Shown here: one piece after another, positions 33,955-41,691 of the stretch | How positions within the stretch are numbered: the stretch's first letter is position 1 | Layout: every line of letters starts with the position of its first letter | Assembly (NCBI RefSeq): GCF_021044935.1 | Contig: NZ_JAJNMP010000001.1 | Coordinates: 124,001-188,000 of the forward strand | DNA from: Agromyces cavernae | GTDB lineage: Bacteria > Actinomycetota > Actinomycetes > Actinomycetales > Microbacteriaceae | DNA: 64,000 nt | Direction: 5' to 3' | The notes under the pieces: generated by a model | Database searches by the model: none | Seen by the model: only the letters and a program-made list of their open reading frames with translations | What the model was told of the DNA's origin: nothing | Made by a program: the position numbers and the translations under genes

Positions 33955-34174
33955 CCGAGAGTGCAATTCGCGCCCATCCTCGGGGCAACGACAGCACTCT
34001 CGACGCAGCTGCACGCACCAAGAACGCCCGCTCCCCGCCGAAAGTGCACTCGGGGCCCACCTCACGGGCGACCACTGCACTCTCGACGCAGCTGAACGCA
34101 CCAAGAACGCCCGCTCCCCGCCGAAAGTGCACTCGGGGCCCACCTCACGGGCGACCACTGCACTCTCGACGCAC
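33955..34174. repeat. 83-bp tandem repeat with internal hairpins, 2.6 copies
   Basis: Units start at 33955, 34038 and 34121. Units 2 and 3 are identical over the 54 bp present in unit 3; unit 1 is diverged in its middle. Each unit has arms CGARAGTGC and GCACTCTCG that form a hairpin, then (units 1-2) GACGCAGCTG and ACGCACCAAGAACGCCCGC. It fills most of the 378-bp non-coding gap between the membrane protein and the glycosylase. No open frame in it looks genuine. Confidence 0.85.
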
Positions 34175-34218
34175 GAGAGAGGAACAGAGTCGCCGGATGC
34201 CGCAGCGCGGCCCGCGCG

Positions 34219-35136
34219 TCAGATCGCGCGGTGGTCGACGAACGACATCCTGGGCCCGCGCCGCGGCCGGCCGCGCACGCCTGCCGCCCCGAGCAGGCGC
34301 ACGACGCGGTAGCGGTGGCCGGCCCAGGGCGCGAGGGTCTCGAGCATCTCGTCGTCGGACATGTCACGACCTGCGAGCGCGTGGCCGACGTAGTTCGCCA
34401 GGTGGTAGTCGCCCACCGAGAGCGCATCGGCGTCGCCGAGCGCGCGTTGCGCGACCTCGGCTGCCGTCCACGCCCCGATGCCGGGCATGAGGGTGAGGCG
34501 AGCTGCGGCATCCGCCGCGCTCATCGAGACCGCCTCCTCGAGGCGACCCGCGTAGCGCGCCGCGTTCTGCAGGGTGCTCGCCCGGCGCGGGTCGACGCCG
34601 GCGCGGTGCCACTCCCAGCTCGGGATCGCCCGCCACTCATCGGCCGAGGGCACGACGCGCATGGGGCGCGGCGTCGGGCCGGGCGCCGGCGTGCCGAACT
34701 TCGTCACCAGGCGTCGCCACGAGTCGTGCGCCTGCAGGGTGATGACCTTCTGCTCGAGGATCGCAGCGGCGAGCGCCTCGAACACCTGCGCCGAGCGGGC
34801 GATGCGCAGACCGGGATTGCGGCGATGCGCGTCATCGAGCAACGGCAGCTGAGGCTCGAACCCGCTCGGGTCGTCGCGTTCGCCGAGCAGTTCAGGCGCC
34901 TGGGCGACGGCCGCCGCCGCGCCGGGGCCCCACGCCTCGCATCGCAGCTCGTCGAACGCCGGCTGGCTCAACCGGATCGTCGCGACGCCGTCGGCCGTTC
35001 GGGTCGCGCGCCAGACCGCGCCGCTCGCGTCGCGCGCGGAAGCGGGATCGCCGCCGCCGCGACGCAGCACGCCCACCGTCTGCAGCAGGTCGGTCGGATG
35101 CCGCGGCCGCCAACTCAGGGCCTCGTCCGCGATCAC
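34219..35136 (-). CDS. DNA-3-methyladenine glycosylase II-type protein
   Basis: About 305 residues of the HhH-GPD base-excision repair family (AlkA-like), which removes alkylated purines. The helix-hairpin-helix L-M-P-G-I-G-A-W-T-A is followed by the D-A-L-S-V-G-D-Y-H-L segment with the catalytic Asp. There is no Ada domain or iron-sulfur cluster. GTG 35136 is chosen; another GTG lies six codons upstream. It is the next gene after the PPOX-like gene on the minus strand. Confidence 0.87.
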   Translation of the reverse strand: MIADEALSWRPRHPTDLLQTVGVLRRGGGDPASARDASGAVWRATRTADGVATIRLSQPAFDELRCEAWGPGAAAAVAQAPELLGERDDPSGFEPQLPLLDDAHRRNPGLRIARSAQVFEALAAAILEQKVITLQAHDSWRRLVTKFGTPAPGPTPRPMRVVPSADEWRAIPSWEWHRAGVDPRRASTLQNAARYAGRLEEAVSMSAADAAARLTLMPGIGAWTAAEVAQRALGDADALSVGDYHLANYVGHALAGRDMSDDEMLETLAPWAGHRYRVVRLLGAAGVRGRPRRGPRMSFVDHRAI

Positions 35137-35185
35137 GCGTCTAGTGTGCCGCACCCGGCTGACAGCCGCCCGCCGGATGCCCGGC

Positions 35186-35599
35186 TCAGGCCCGCGCGAA
35201 GATGCGCCCGTGCACCTCGGTGGGCTTGATGCGCACCCACCGGTCCTTCTCTTCGGGTGCCCACGGGGTGACGCCGAGCTTCTCGGCCTGGTAGACCTCG
35301 CCCTGGCGGTCGAACTCCGCGGCGACGCCCTTGACGACGACGCTGAACGCCTCGGTATCGCTGTAGCCGTCGACCTGGAACGCCACGTTGTTGCGGATGG
35401 TGAGCTCGAGCAGCTTGGTGCCCGCGGACGTGCGGAACACGATCGTGCCGTTGTCGACCGCGTGGTTCACGGGGAACACGTCGACCTCGCCTGCCGCGCT
35501 CATCGCGATGCGACCATACGGTGCTTGCTCGAGGCGCTGCCAGCACTCCTCCTCGGACAGGTGTCGGGTGGGCGTTCGGTCGTCGACGTGCTCGCTCAT
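35186..35599 (-). CDS. Pyridoxamine 5'-phosphate oxidase-like flavin-binding protein
   Basis: 137 residues with the split-barrel PPOX fold: L-E-Q-A-P-Y-G-R-I-A-M-S, V-F-P-V-N-H-A-V-D and I-V-F-R-T-S-A-G-T-K. These bind FMN or F420 and act as reductases, but many members have no known substrate. ATG at 35599 fits the family N-terminus. It is 54 bp from xylB's end; no operon link is obvious. The glycosylase start is 50 bp downstream. Confidence 0.88.
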   Translation of the reverse strand: MSEHVDDRTPTRHLSEEECWQRLEQAPYGRIAMSAAGEVDVFPVNHAVDNGTIVFRTSAGTKLLELTIRNNVAFQVDGYSDTEAFSVVVKGVAAEFDRQGEVYQAEKLGVTPWAPEEKDRWVRIKPTEVHGRIFARA

Positions 35600-35653
35600 G
35601 CCTCGAGTCTGCCACCGCCGTTCGGTCGCGGCCAGAGGCATCGCCAAGCGGCC

Positions 35654-37057
35654 TCAGGCCCGGGCGGATGCGGCGGCGTACTGCTGCCGGATCAGGGGGC
35701 GGGTGTCGACCGCGAGCTCCTCGTCGATCGCGACGGGCCACGCCGGACGGGCGCCCGTCAGCGCCCACGCCGCCTGCCTTGCGGCGCCGTCGGCGACGTA
35801 CTCCCCCGGCTCGGGCACCACGACCGGCACGTCGAACACCTGCGCCGCGATCGCGCGCACCGCCGGGTTCTGCGCGGCGCCGCCGATGAGCAGCACGCGT
35901 TCGGCGTCGACTCCCAGTCCGCGCACGGCGTCGAGCCCGTCCGCGAGTCCGCACAGCAGCCCCTCGACTGCGGCGCGAGCGATGGAGGGACGGGTGGTAT
36001 TCGCGAGCGTCAGCCCCGAGAACGAGGCGGTCGCGTCGGGTAGGTTCGGGGTGCGCTCGCCCTCGAAGTACGGCACGAGCACGGCACCGGATGCCCCGGG
36101 CTCCGCCTCGAGCGCGAGCCGCCCGAGCTGCTCGTGGTCGACGCCGAGCAGGCCCGCCGTCGAGTCGAGCACCCTCGCGGCGTTCAGCGTCGCGATGAGC
36201 GGGAGGAAGTTGCCCGTCGCGTCGGCGAAGCCCGCGACCGTGCCCGAGGCATCGGCGACCGGGGCCTCGGTGACGGCGAACACCGTGCCGCTCGTGCCGA
36301 TCGACACGACGACGTCGCCCGGCGCCGCGTCGAGGCCGAGGGCTGCGGCCGCGTTGTCGCCGGCCCCGGGGCCGACGAGCGCGGCGGCCTGCGTCCGACC
36401 CGCGACATCCGCCGGCCCGAGCACTCGCGGCAGGATCGCGTCGTGACCCAGCGCACGCTCGAGCAGCTCGCGATCGTATCCCGCGGCGCCCCAGTAGGCT
36501 GTGCCGCTCGCATCGGAACGATCGGTGACGAGCTCGTCGAGCAGGGGCCCCAGCGGGGCATCCGTCGCACCGATCGGGCCGTACCCGCGAAGCCGCCACG
36601 TCAGCCAGTCATGCGGCAGCGCGACCGCGGCGACGCGCTCGGCGTTCGCCGGCTCGGCGTCGCGCAGCCAGCGCAGCTTCGTCGCCGTGAACGAGGCGAC
36701 CGGCACGACGCCTGTGCGCTCGGCGTACGCCTCGGCGCCGACCTCGCCGATCAGGTCGCGCGCCGCCTGCGCCGAGCGCGTGTCGTTCCAGAGCAGGGCG
36801 GGGCGGATGACCCGGCCCTCGCCGTCGAGCACGACCATGCCGTGCTGCTGCCCCGCGATCGAGATCGCGGCGACGTCGTCGAGCCCGCCCGCGGCGGCGA
36901 CCGCCGACTGCAGGGCGTCCCACCAGTGCTGCGGGTCGACCTCGGTGCCGTCGGGGTGCGACGCCCGGCCCTGGCGCACGAGCACGCCGGTCGCGGCATC
37001 GCGGATCACGACCTTGCACGACTGCGTCGACGAGTCGACGCCGGCGACGAGCGTCAT
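35654..37057 (-). CDS. xylB: Xylulokinase
   Basis: 467 residues of the FGGY kinase family, phosphorylating D-xylulose with ATP. The start [15 protein letters not shown] is the phosphate-binding loop, and [10 protein letters not shown] is the xylulokinase substrate motif. The second ATP motif is G-I-x-x-A near the end of domain II ([11 protein letters not shown]). ATG 37057 is supported by the family N-terminus, though the frame continues upstream. It is downstream of xylA on the same strand, with a palindromic element in the 184-bp gap. Confidence 0.93.
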   Translation of the reverse strand: MTLVAGVDSSTQSCKVVIRDAATGVLVRQGRASHPDGTEVDPQHWWDALQSAVAAAGGLDDVAAISIAGQQHGMVVLDGEGRVIRPALLWNDTRSAQAARDLIGEVGAEAYAERTGVVPVASFTATKLRWLRDAEPANAERVAAVALPHDWLTWRLRGYGPIGATDAPLGPLLDELVTDRSDASGTAYWGAAGYDRELLERALGHDAILPRVLGPADVAGRTQAAALVGPGAGDNAAAALGLDAAPGDVVVSIGTSGTVFAVTEAPVADASGTVAGFADATGNFLPLIATLNAARVLDSTAGLLGVDHEQLGRLALEAEPGASGAVLVPYFEGERTPNLPDATASFSGLTLANTTRPSIARAAVEGLLCGLADGLDAVRGLGVDAERVLLIGGAAQNPAVRAIAAQVFDVPVVVPEPGEYVADGAARQAAWALTGARPAWPVAIDEELAVDTRPLIRQQYAAASARA

Positions 37058-37101
37058 GGTCGCCTCTGGGGTGTCACGGGGTTTCCTCCTGGGGGTGCAG
37101 T

Positions 37102-37175
37102 CGTCGAGTGTTTCCGTTTGCGCCGAGTGTTTCCGCCGAAATGGCAACACTCGGTCGAAACGGAAACACTCGACG
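37102..37175. repeat. Nested palindromic element, copy 2 (GAGTGTTTCCG family)
   Basis: The outer arms are perfect over 18 bp: CGTCGAGTGTTTCCGTTT (37102-37119) and AAACGGAAACACTCGACG (37158-37175). An inner pair, CCGAGTGTT and AACACTCGG, forms a second hairpin. It lies in the xylB-xylA gap and may process or attenuate the xyl transcript. The rest of 37058-37241 has no gene. Confidence 0.87.
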
Positions 37176-37241
37176 CCGGGATGGGTTGAGGCGGGACGGG
37201 TTCGAGGCGGGTGGGTCGCGGTGGGGTGGGAGGGCGGACGG

Positions 37242-38435
37242 TCAGCCGCGGGCGCCGAGCACGTGCTCGGTGGCGAGCTGCTGCAGCCGCACGAACCCGA
37301 ACCCGCGACCGCCGAGGTAGGCGTTCGTGTCGAAGTCCTCGAAGGCCGAGCGGTCGGCGAGCAGGTCGTCGTAGGTCTCGCCCTCGCCGAGCGTCGGCTG
37401 CGCGAGCTCGAGCACCTTCGCGGCCTCGAGCGCCTCGTGCACCTCGGGGTCGGCGCGGAACGCCGCGGCCCGCTCCTTGAGCAGCAGGTAGGTGCGCATG
37501 TTCGCGGCGGCCGACTCCCACACGCCGGTCTCGTCTTCGGTGCGGCTCGGCTTGTAGTCGAAGTGACGCGGACCCTCGTAGGCGGGCGCACCACCGGGGC
37601 CGCCGTTCTCGAGCAGGTCGACGAGCGCGAACGCGTTGTGCAGGTCGCCGTGGCCGAACACGAGGTCCTGGTCGTACTTGATACCGCGCTGGCCGTTGAG
37701 GTCGATGTGGAAGAGCTTGCCGTGGTAGAGCGCCTGCGCGATGCCTGCGGCGAAGTTGAGCCCGGCCATCTGCTCGTGGCCGACCTCGGGGTTGAGGCCG
37801 ACGAGCTCGGGGCGCTCGAGCGAGTCGATGAAGGCGAGGGCATGGCCGACCGTCGGCAGCAGGATGTCGCCGCGGGGCTCGTTGGGCTTCGGCTCGATCG
37901 CGAACCTGAGGTCGTAGCCCTTGTCGGTGACGTAGTCGCCGAGCAGGTTCACGGCCTCGCGGTAGCGCTCGAGCGCCTGGCGGATGTCCTTCGCGGCATC
38001 GTACTCGGCGCCCTCACGACCGCCCCACATGACGAACGTCTTGGCGCCGAGCTCGGCGGCGAGGTCGATGTTGCGCAGCACCTTGCGCAGTGCGAAGCGG
38101 CGCACCTGGCGGTCGTTCGACGTGAAGCCGCCGTCCTTGAACACCGGAGCGCTGAAGAGGTTGGTCGTGACCATCGGCACGACGAGGCCGGTCGCCTCGA
38201 GGGCGCCCTTCAGGCGGTCGATCTGCGCTTGGCGCTCGGCATCGGTCGACCCGAACGCGAACAGGTCGTCGTCGTGGAACGTGAGGCCGTAGGCGCCGAG
38301 CTCGTCGAGCTTCTCGACGACGTGCACGACGTCGAGTGCGTTGCGGGTCGGCCCGCCGAACGGGTCGGTGCCGTTGTAGCCGACGGTCCACAGGCCGAAG
38401 GAGAACTTGTCGTCGCGAGTGGGCGCGGGAGCCAT
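37242..38435 (-). CDS. xylA: Xylose isomerase
   Basis: 397 residues, the normal actinobacterial length. It converts D-xylose to D-xylulose using two divalent metal ions. Metal and substrate motifs include [21 protein letters not shown] and H-I-D-L-N-G-Q. ATG 38435 has AAAGG about 11 bp upstream; the open frame extends further only through the palindromic repeat. It is divergent from xylR, with a probable operator at 38468-38484, and precedes xylB. Confidence 0.95.
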   Translation of the reverse strand: MAPAPTRDDKFSFGLWTVGYNGTDPFGGPTRNALDVVHVVEKLDELGAYGLTFHDDDLFAFGSTDAERQAQIDRLKGALEATGLVVPMVTTNLFSAPVFKDGGFTSNDRQVRRFALRKVLRNIDLAAELGAKTFVMWGGREGAEYDAAKDIRQALERYREAVNLLGDYVTDKGYDLRFAIEPKPNEPRGDILLPTVGHALAFIDSLERPELVGLNPEVGHEQMAGLNFAAGIAQALYHGKLFHIDLNGQRGIKYDQDLVFGHGDLHNAFALVDLLENGGPGGAPAYEGPRHFDYKPSRTEDETGVWESAAANMRTYLLLKERAAAFRADPEVHEALEAAKVLELAQPTLGEGETYDDLLADRSAFEDFDTNAYLGGRGFGFVRLQQLATEHVLGARG

Positions 38436-38467
38436 GGAGGATCCGCCTTTCAGCGTCATCGATGATT

Positions 38468-38484
38468 TGTTGTGAGATACAACA
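38468..38484. promoter_or_regulatory. Probable XylR operator TGTTGT-N5-ACAACA
   Basis: TGTTGT-GAGAT-ACAACA is a perfect palindrome 33 bp upstream of the xylA start, in the xylA/xylR divergent gap. It is set in an AT-rich island (TTTGTTGTGAG...CATAAAG) in GC-rich DNA. ROK-type XylR repressors bind AT-rich palindromes in this position. Confidence 0.65.
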
Positions 38485-38548
38485 TAAAGCAATCCCGCCC
38501 ATGCCCGCAAGTCCGGTGCGGTGCCCGGCGGGCACCCGCGGCGCCCCG

Positions 38549-38577
38549 CACCCGCGCCCGCACCCGCGCCCGCACCC
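38549..38577. repeat. Short tandem repeat (CACCCGCGCCCG)
   Basis: The 12-mer CACCCGCGCCCG occurs twice in tandem and is followed by a partial third copy. It lies in the xylA/xylR gap. It is a simple-sequence repeat, variable by slippage, with no proven function. Confidence 0.6.
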
Positions 38578-38589
38578 CGCCTGCGCCCG

Positions 38590-38659
38590 CCGAGCGTTTC
38601 CGTTTCCACCGACCGTGCCCGCGCCACCGGCAACATCCGGTCGGAACGGAAACACTCGG
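38590..38659. repeat. Nested palindromic element, copy 3 (GAGTGTTTCCG family)
   Basis: Arms CCGAGCGTTTCCGTT (38590-38604) and AACGGAAACACTCGG (38645-38659) pair with one mismatch. It is more diverged than copies 1 and 2 in the middle but keeps a central CGGTCGGAACGG. It lies 54 bp before xylR and upstream of xylA. Confidence 0.8.
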
Positions 38660-38712
38660 TGACGACGAGGCGCCCGAACGCCATCAACCGGTGACCGCCC
38701 TAGAGTTGACGC

Positions 38713-39879
38713 GTGACAGACCGGGCAGGAACGTTCGACGGCGTCCACCGCCGAAACCTCTCGAAAGTGCTCGGCCATGTGCACCTCGACGGACCGCTCT
38801 CGCGCGCCCGCCTCACGGCCATGACGGGCCTCAACCGCTCCACGGTCGCGTCGCTCGTCGCCGAGCTCACCGCGCGCGGCCTCGTGATCGAGCAGGCGCC
38901 CGACCCCACCAACCGCGTCGGCCGACCCTCCCCCGTCGTCGCGCCCGATCCGCGCGTCCTCGCGATCGCCGTGAACCCCGAGGTCGACGCCGTCACGATC
39001 GCCGCGGTCGGCATCGACGGCGGCATCCCGGCGCGCGAGCGCATCGAGGTCGACCACCTGCCCTCACCCGACGAGACCGCCGAGCTCGTGGCATCCGCCC
39101 TCGACCGCTGGCGCGCCGCCGACCTGCGCGACGCGCGGTTCGTCGGCGTCGGCCTGGCCGTGCCGGGTCTCGTGCGCGCGAGCGACGGCCTCGTTCGGTT
39201 CGCGCCGCACCTGTTGTGGTCGGATGTCCCGATCCGCGCCCTCGTCGAAGAATCCACGGGTCTGCCGACCGCGGTCGGCAACGACGCGAGCCTCGGCGCG
39301 ATCGCCGAGCACCTGTTCGGCGCCGGACGCGGCGTCGACGACATGGTCTACCTCAACGGCGGCGCGAGCGGCATCGGCGGCGGGCTCATCGTGCACGGGC
39401 GACCCGTGGGCGGATCGGCCGGGTACGCCGGCGAGTTCGGCCAGAACCGGCCGGGCATCGCCGCCCCCGACGATCGACGCGCCGCAGAGGGCGTACTCGA
39501 GGACGAGGTGAGCCGAGCGCGCCTGCTCGAGGTCGTCGGACTCGACCACGGTGACGAGCCCACCCTGGCCGACGCCCTCGCCGCGGCCGACTCACCCGCT
39601 GTCGCCGACGAGGTCGGGCGGCAGTCGCGCATCCTCGCGACGGCGCTCTGCAACGCCGTCAACGTGCTGAACCCCTCGCTCATCGTGCTCGGCGGATTCC
39701 TCGCGACGCTCGCCGAACGCGACCTCGGCGCGCTCGAGGCCGCGGTCGCGGCGCAGGCGATGCCCGCGGCATCCGAGGGCCTCTCGATCCGCGTCGCCGC
39801 GCTCGGGGAGAACCGACTGCTCATCGGCGCCGCCGAGATCGCCTTCGCCGACCTGCTCGCCGACCCGCTCGGTCGCTGA
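38713..39879 (+). CDS. xylR: ROK-family transcriptional regulator of xylose genes
   Basis: 388 residues from GTG 38713. An N-terminal winged HTH (L-S-R-A-R-L-T-A-M-T-G-L-N-R-S-T-V-A-S-L-V) precedes a ROK sugar-binding domain with V-G-V-G-L-A-V-P-G-L and G-N-D-A-S-L-G-A-I-A-E-H. The xylA-proximal, divergent position makes it the likely xylose-responsive repressor acting at 38468-38484. The ROK Cys-rich zinc motif is absent (Y-A-G-E-F-G-Q-N-R-P-G region), as in other actinobacterial XylR-like proteins. Confidence 0.87.
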   Translation: MTDRAGTFDGVHRRNLSKVLGHVHLDGPLSRARLTAMTGLNRSTVASLVAELTARGLVIEQAPDPTNRVGRPSPVVAPDPRVLAIAVNPEVDAVTIAAVGIDGGIPARERIEVDHLPSPDETAELVASALDRWRAADLRDARFVGVGLAVPGLVRASDGLVRFAPHLLWSDVPIRALVEESTGLPTAVGNDASLGAIAEHLFGAGRGVDDMVYLNGGASGIGGGLIVHGRPVGGSAGYAGEFGQNRPGIAAPDDRRAAEGVLEDEVSRARLLEVVGLDHGDEPTLADALAAADSPAVADEVGRQSRILATALCNAVNVLNPSLIVLGGFLATLAERDLGALEAAVAAQAMPAASEGLSIRVAALGENRLLIGAAEIAFADLLADPLGR

Positions 39880-39925
39880 CCCGGGCGCCTGTCGCGAGCG
39901 CGCCGCCCGGCTCGCCGCCCCGCAC

Positions 39926-40504
39926 TCAGCGCGGCGCGAAGGCGTTGCGGAACATCGTGCGGGCCCGCTCGGCGACCGCCTTGCGCTCGTCGGCGGCGGA
40001 GCGCGCGAGCACGTCGGCGAGCATCGAGATCGCCAGCAGCACGTCGGCGGCCTCGACGTGCTCGCCGATGCGACCGGCAGCGTGTTCGCGTACGAGCAGG
40101 CGCTCGGCGAGCGAGGTGAGCCGGGCGCCGATGTGCGCGACGCGTTCGTCGTGCTGGTTGTTCCAGATCAGGTCGATGAACGCCGTGGAGACGAGCGCCT
40201 GTTCGATGATGTCGTCCATCAGGTCGCTGAGCGTCGCGTCGGGCGCGGCGACCGCCGCCTCGAGCTCGTCGAGGTTCTCATCGAAGACGGCGATGGCCAG
40301 CGCGACGCGGTCGGGGAAGTGCCGGTAGAGGCTGCCCTGGCCGACACCCGCCTTCTTCGCCACGGCGTTGAACGGCGCATTCAGCCCGTCGGCGGCGAAC
40401 ACCTCACGCGCCGCCGCGATGAGGGCACGCCGATTCTCGGGGCCGGCGCTCGGTCCGCGGTTGACCTTACGAGTCCCTGAGATGCGCTTCCCACTCTCAG
40501 TCAC
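39926..40504 (-). CDS. TetR-family transcriptional regulator
   Basis: About 192 residues. HTH: R-E-V-F-A-A-D-G-L-N-A-P-F-N-A-V-A-K-K-A-G-V-G-Q-G-S-L-Y-R-H-F-P, a typical TetR recognition helix. GTG 40504 is chosen because a GTG eight codons upstream falls inside the palindromic operator. It is divergent from the SDR gene, which it probably represses together with itself. Ligand unknown. Confidence 0.88.
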   Translation of the reverse strand: MTESGKRISGTRKVNRGPSAGPENRRALIAAAREVFAADGLNAPFNAVAKKAGVGQGSLYRHFPDRVALAIAVFDENLDELEAAVAAPDATLSDLMDDIIEQALVSTAFIDLIWNNQHDERVAHIGARLTSLAERLLVREHAAGRIGEHVEAADVLLAISMLADVLARSAADERKAVAERARTMFRNAFAPR

Positions 40505-40518
40505 GGGTGTTAGCGTAC

Positions 40519-40540
40519 TACCGGACACCGATGTCCGGTA
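40519..40540. promoter_or_regulatory. TetR operator TACCGGACA-N4-TGTCCGGTA
   Basis: Perfect 9-bp arms separated by CCGA in the 59-bp TetR/SDR divergent gap. Size and position suit a TetR dimer pair controlling both directions. The SDR start is 24 bp away and the TetR start 15 bp. Confidence 0.8.
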
Positions 40541-40563
40541 ACTCGAGCGAAGGAAGCACCACC

Positions 40564-41646
40564 ATGACCCCCAAGACCCTCACCGGCGACGACTCCATCA
40601 AGACCTGGCTCGAGCACCCCGTCGGCGGCCCGATCATCCGCGACCTCCTCGCGCAGTCCGGCCAGGACCCCGAGGTGCTGAAGCCCGTGCAGCGCCTCGC
40701 GATCAAGCGCCTCATCAAGTTGAGCAAAGGCCGGTTCAGCCAGCAGATGGTCGACGACCTGGTGGCGCGCGCGGCAGCCGGCGACGTTCTTTCGGGTTCG
40801 GATGTCCCTGCCGCGGCCGACGCGGCGGGCGAGACCGGCACGGCCGATGCCGCAGCGGGTTCGGCGCCCGAGGTCGAGCGTCCCGAGTGGGTCGAGCGCA
40901 TCGACCGGGGCCGCTTCACCGGGAAGACCGTCATCGTCACCGGCGCCGGCTCGGGCATCGGCCGCGCGACGGCGTCGCGCATCGCGCGCGAGGGCGGCCG
41001 TGTCGTCGCCGTCGACGTCTCCCAGGAGCGCCTCGACGAGTTCGCCGGCGAGCACTCCGGCGCCGACATCGTCACCCTCGTCGCCGACATCACCGACGAC
41101 GCCAAGGTCGGCGAGATCGTCGCGGCCGCGGGCGACCGCATCGACGGCCTCGCGAACATCGCCGGGATCATGGACGACATGACCCCGATCGGCGAGCTCA
41201 CCGACGCCGTGTGGAAGCGCGTGTTCTCGGTGAACGTCGACGGCACCATGAAGCTCATGCGCGCCGTGGTGCCGACGATGCTCGCACAGGGCACGGGCTC
41301 GATCGTGAACACGGCGAGCGAGGCCGCGCTGCGCGGCTCTGCCGCGGGCGTCGCCTACACCGCGTCGAAGCACGCGGTCGTCGGGCTCACGAAGTCGACC
41401 GCGTTCATGTACGGCCCGAGCGGACTGCGGGTGAACGCCGTGGCGCCCGGCCCGACCATCACGAACATCGAGGCGAGCTTCGCATCGCCGCTCGGCGCCG
41501 AACGGGTGCGCCTTGCGATGACGATCCTCCCCGACGCCGCCGAGGCCGAGGCTCTCGCGGCATCGATCACGTTCCTGCTCAGCGATGACGGCGTCAACAT
41601 CAACGGCGTCGTGCTCGCAAGCGACGGCGGCTGGTCGGCGGCGTAG
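40564..41646 (+). CDS. Short-chain dehydrogenase/reductase with N-terminal helical extension
   Basis: 360 residues. Residues about 120-360 are a classical SDR: TGAGSGIG cofactor motif, N-I-A-G, and the Ser...Y-T-A-S-K catalytic set (Y-x-x-x-K). The first about 75 residues (S-I-K-T-W-L-E-H-P-V-G-G-P-I-I-R and L-I-K-L-S-K-G-R-F-S-Q-Q-M) form a helical domain not part of normal SDRs, joined by an Ala/Gly-rich linker. GGAAG precedes ATG 40564. It is controlled by the divergent TetR protein. Substrate unknown. Confidence 0.87.
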   Translation: MTPKTLTGDDSIKTWLEHPVGGPIIRDLLAQSGQDPEVLKPVQRLAIKRLIKLSKGRFSQQMVDDLVARAAAGDVLSGSDVPAAADAAGETGTADAAAGSAPEVERPEWVERIDRGRFTGKTVIVTGAGSGIGRATASRIAREGGRVVAVDVSQERLDEFAGEHSGADIVTLVADITDDAKVGEIVAAAGDRIDGLANIAGIMDDMTPIGELTDAVWKRVFSVNVDGTMKLMRAVVPTMLAQGTGSIVNTASEAALRGSAAGVAYTASKHAVVGLTKSTAFMYGPSGLRVNAVAPGPTITNIEASFASPLGAERVRLAMTILPDAAEAEALAASITFLLSDDGVNINGVVLASDGGWSAA

Positions 41647-41653
41647 GCGCAGA

Positions 41654-41690
41654 CCTCGGGGCGATGCCGACGTGGCGCGGCGTCCCGAGG
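41654..41690. terminator. Hairpin between convergent SDR and alcohol dehydrogenase genes
   Basis: CCTCGGGGCG (41654-41663) and CGTCCCGAGG (41681-41690) pair with one mismatch and a 17-nt loop. It occupies the 45-bp convergent gap, so it could end transcripts from both sides. No T-run. Confidence 0.55.
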
Positions 41691-41691
41691 A

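Noticed and set aside
33304-34158. Extension of the Ala/Pro-rich membrane protein to 284 residues
   Set aside because: The extra N-terminus would be read from the 83-bp tandem repeat, is Arg/Ser-rich, and the ATG at 33840 has a ribosome site and begins the normal pattern.
33955-34174. CRISPR array
   Set aside because: The unit is 83 bp with no distinct spacers, only 2.6 copies, and no cas genes are in the window.
36609-37019. Small overlapping frames in xylB
   Set aside because: Arg/Ala-rich frames without start signals; shadows of the xylB codon pattern.
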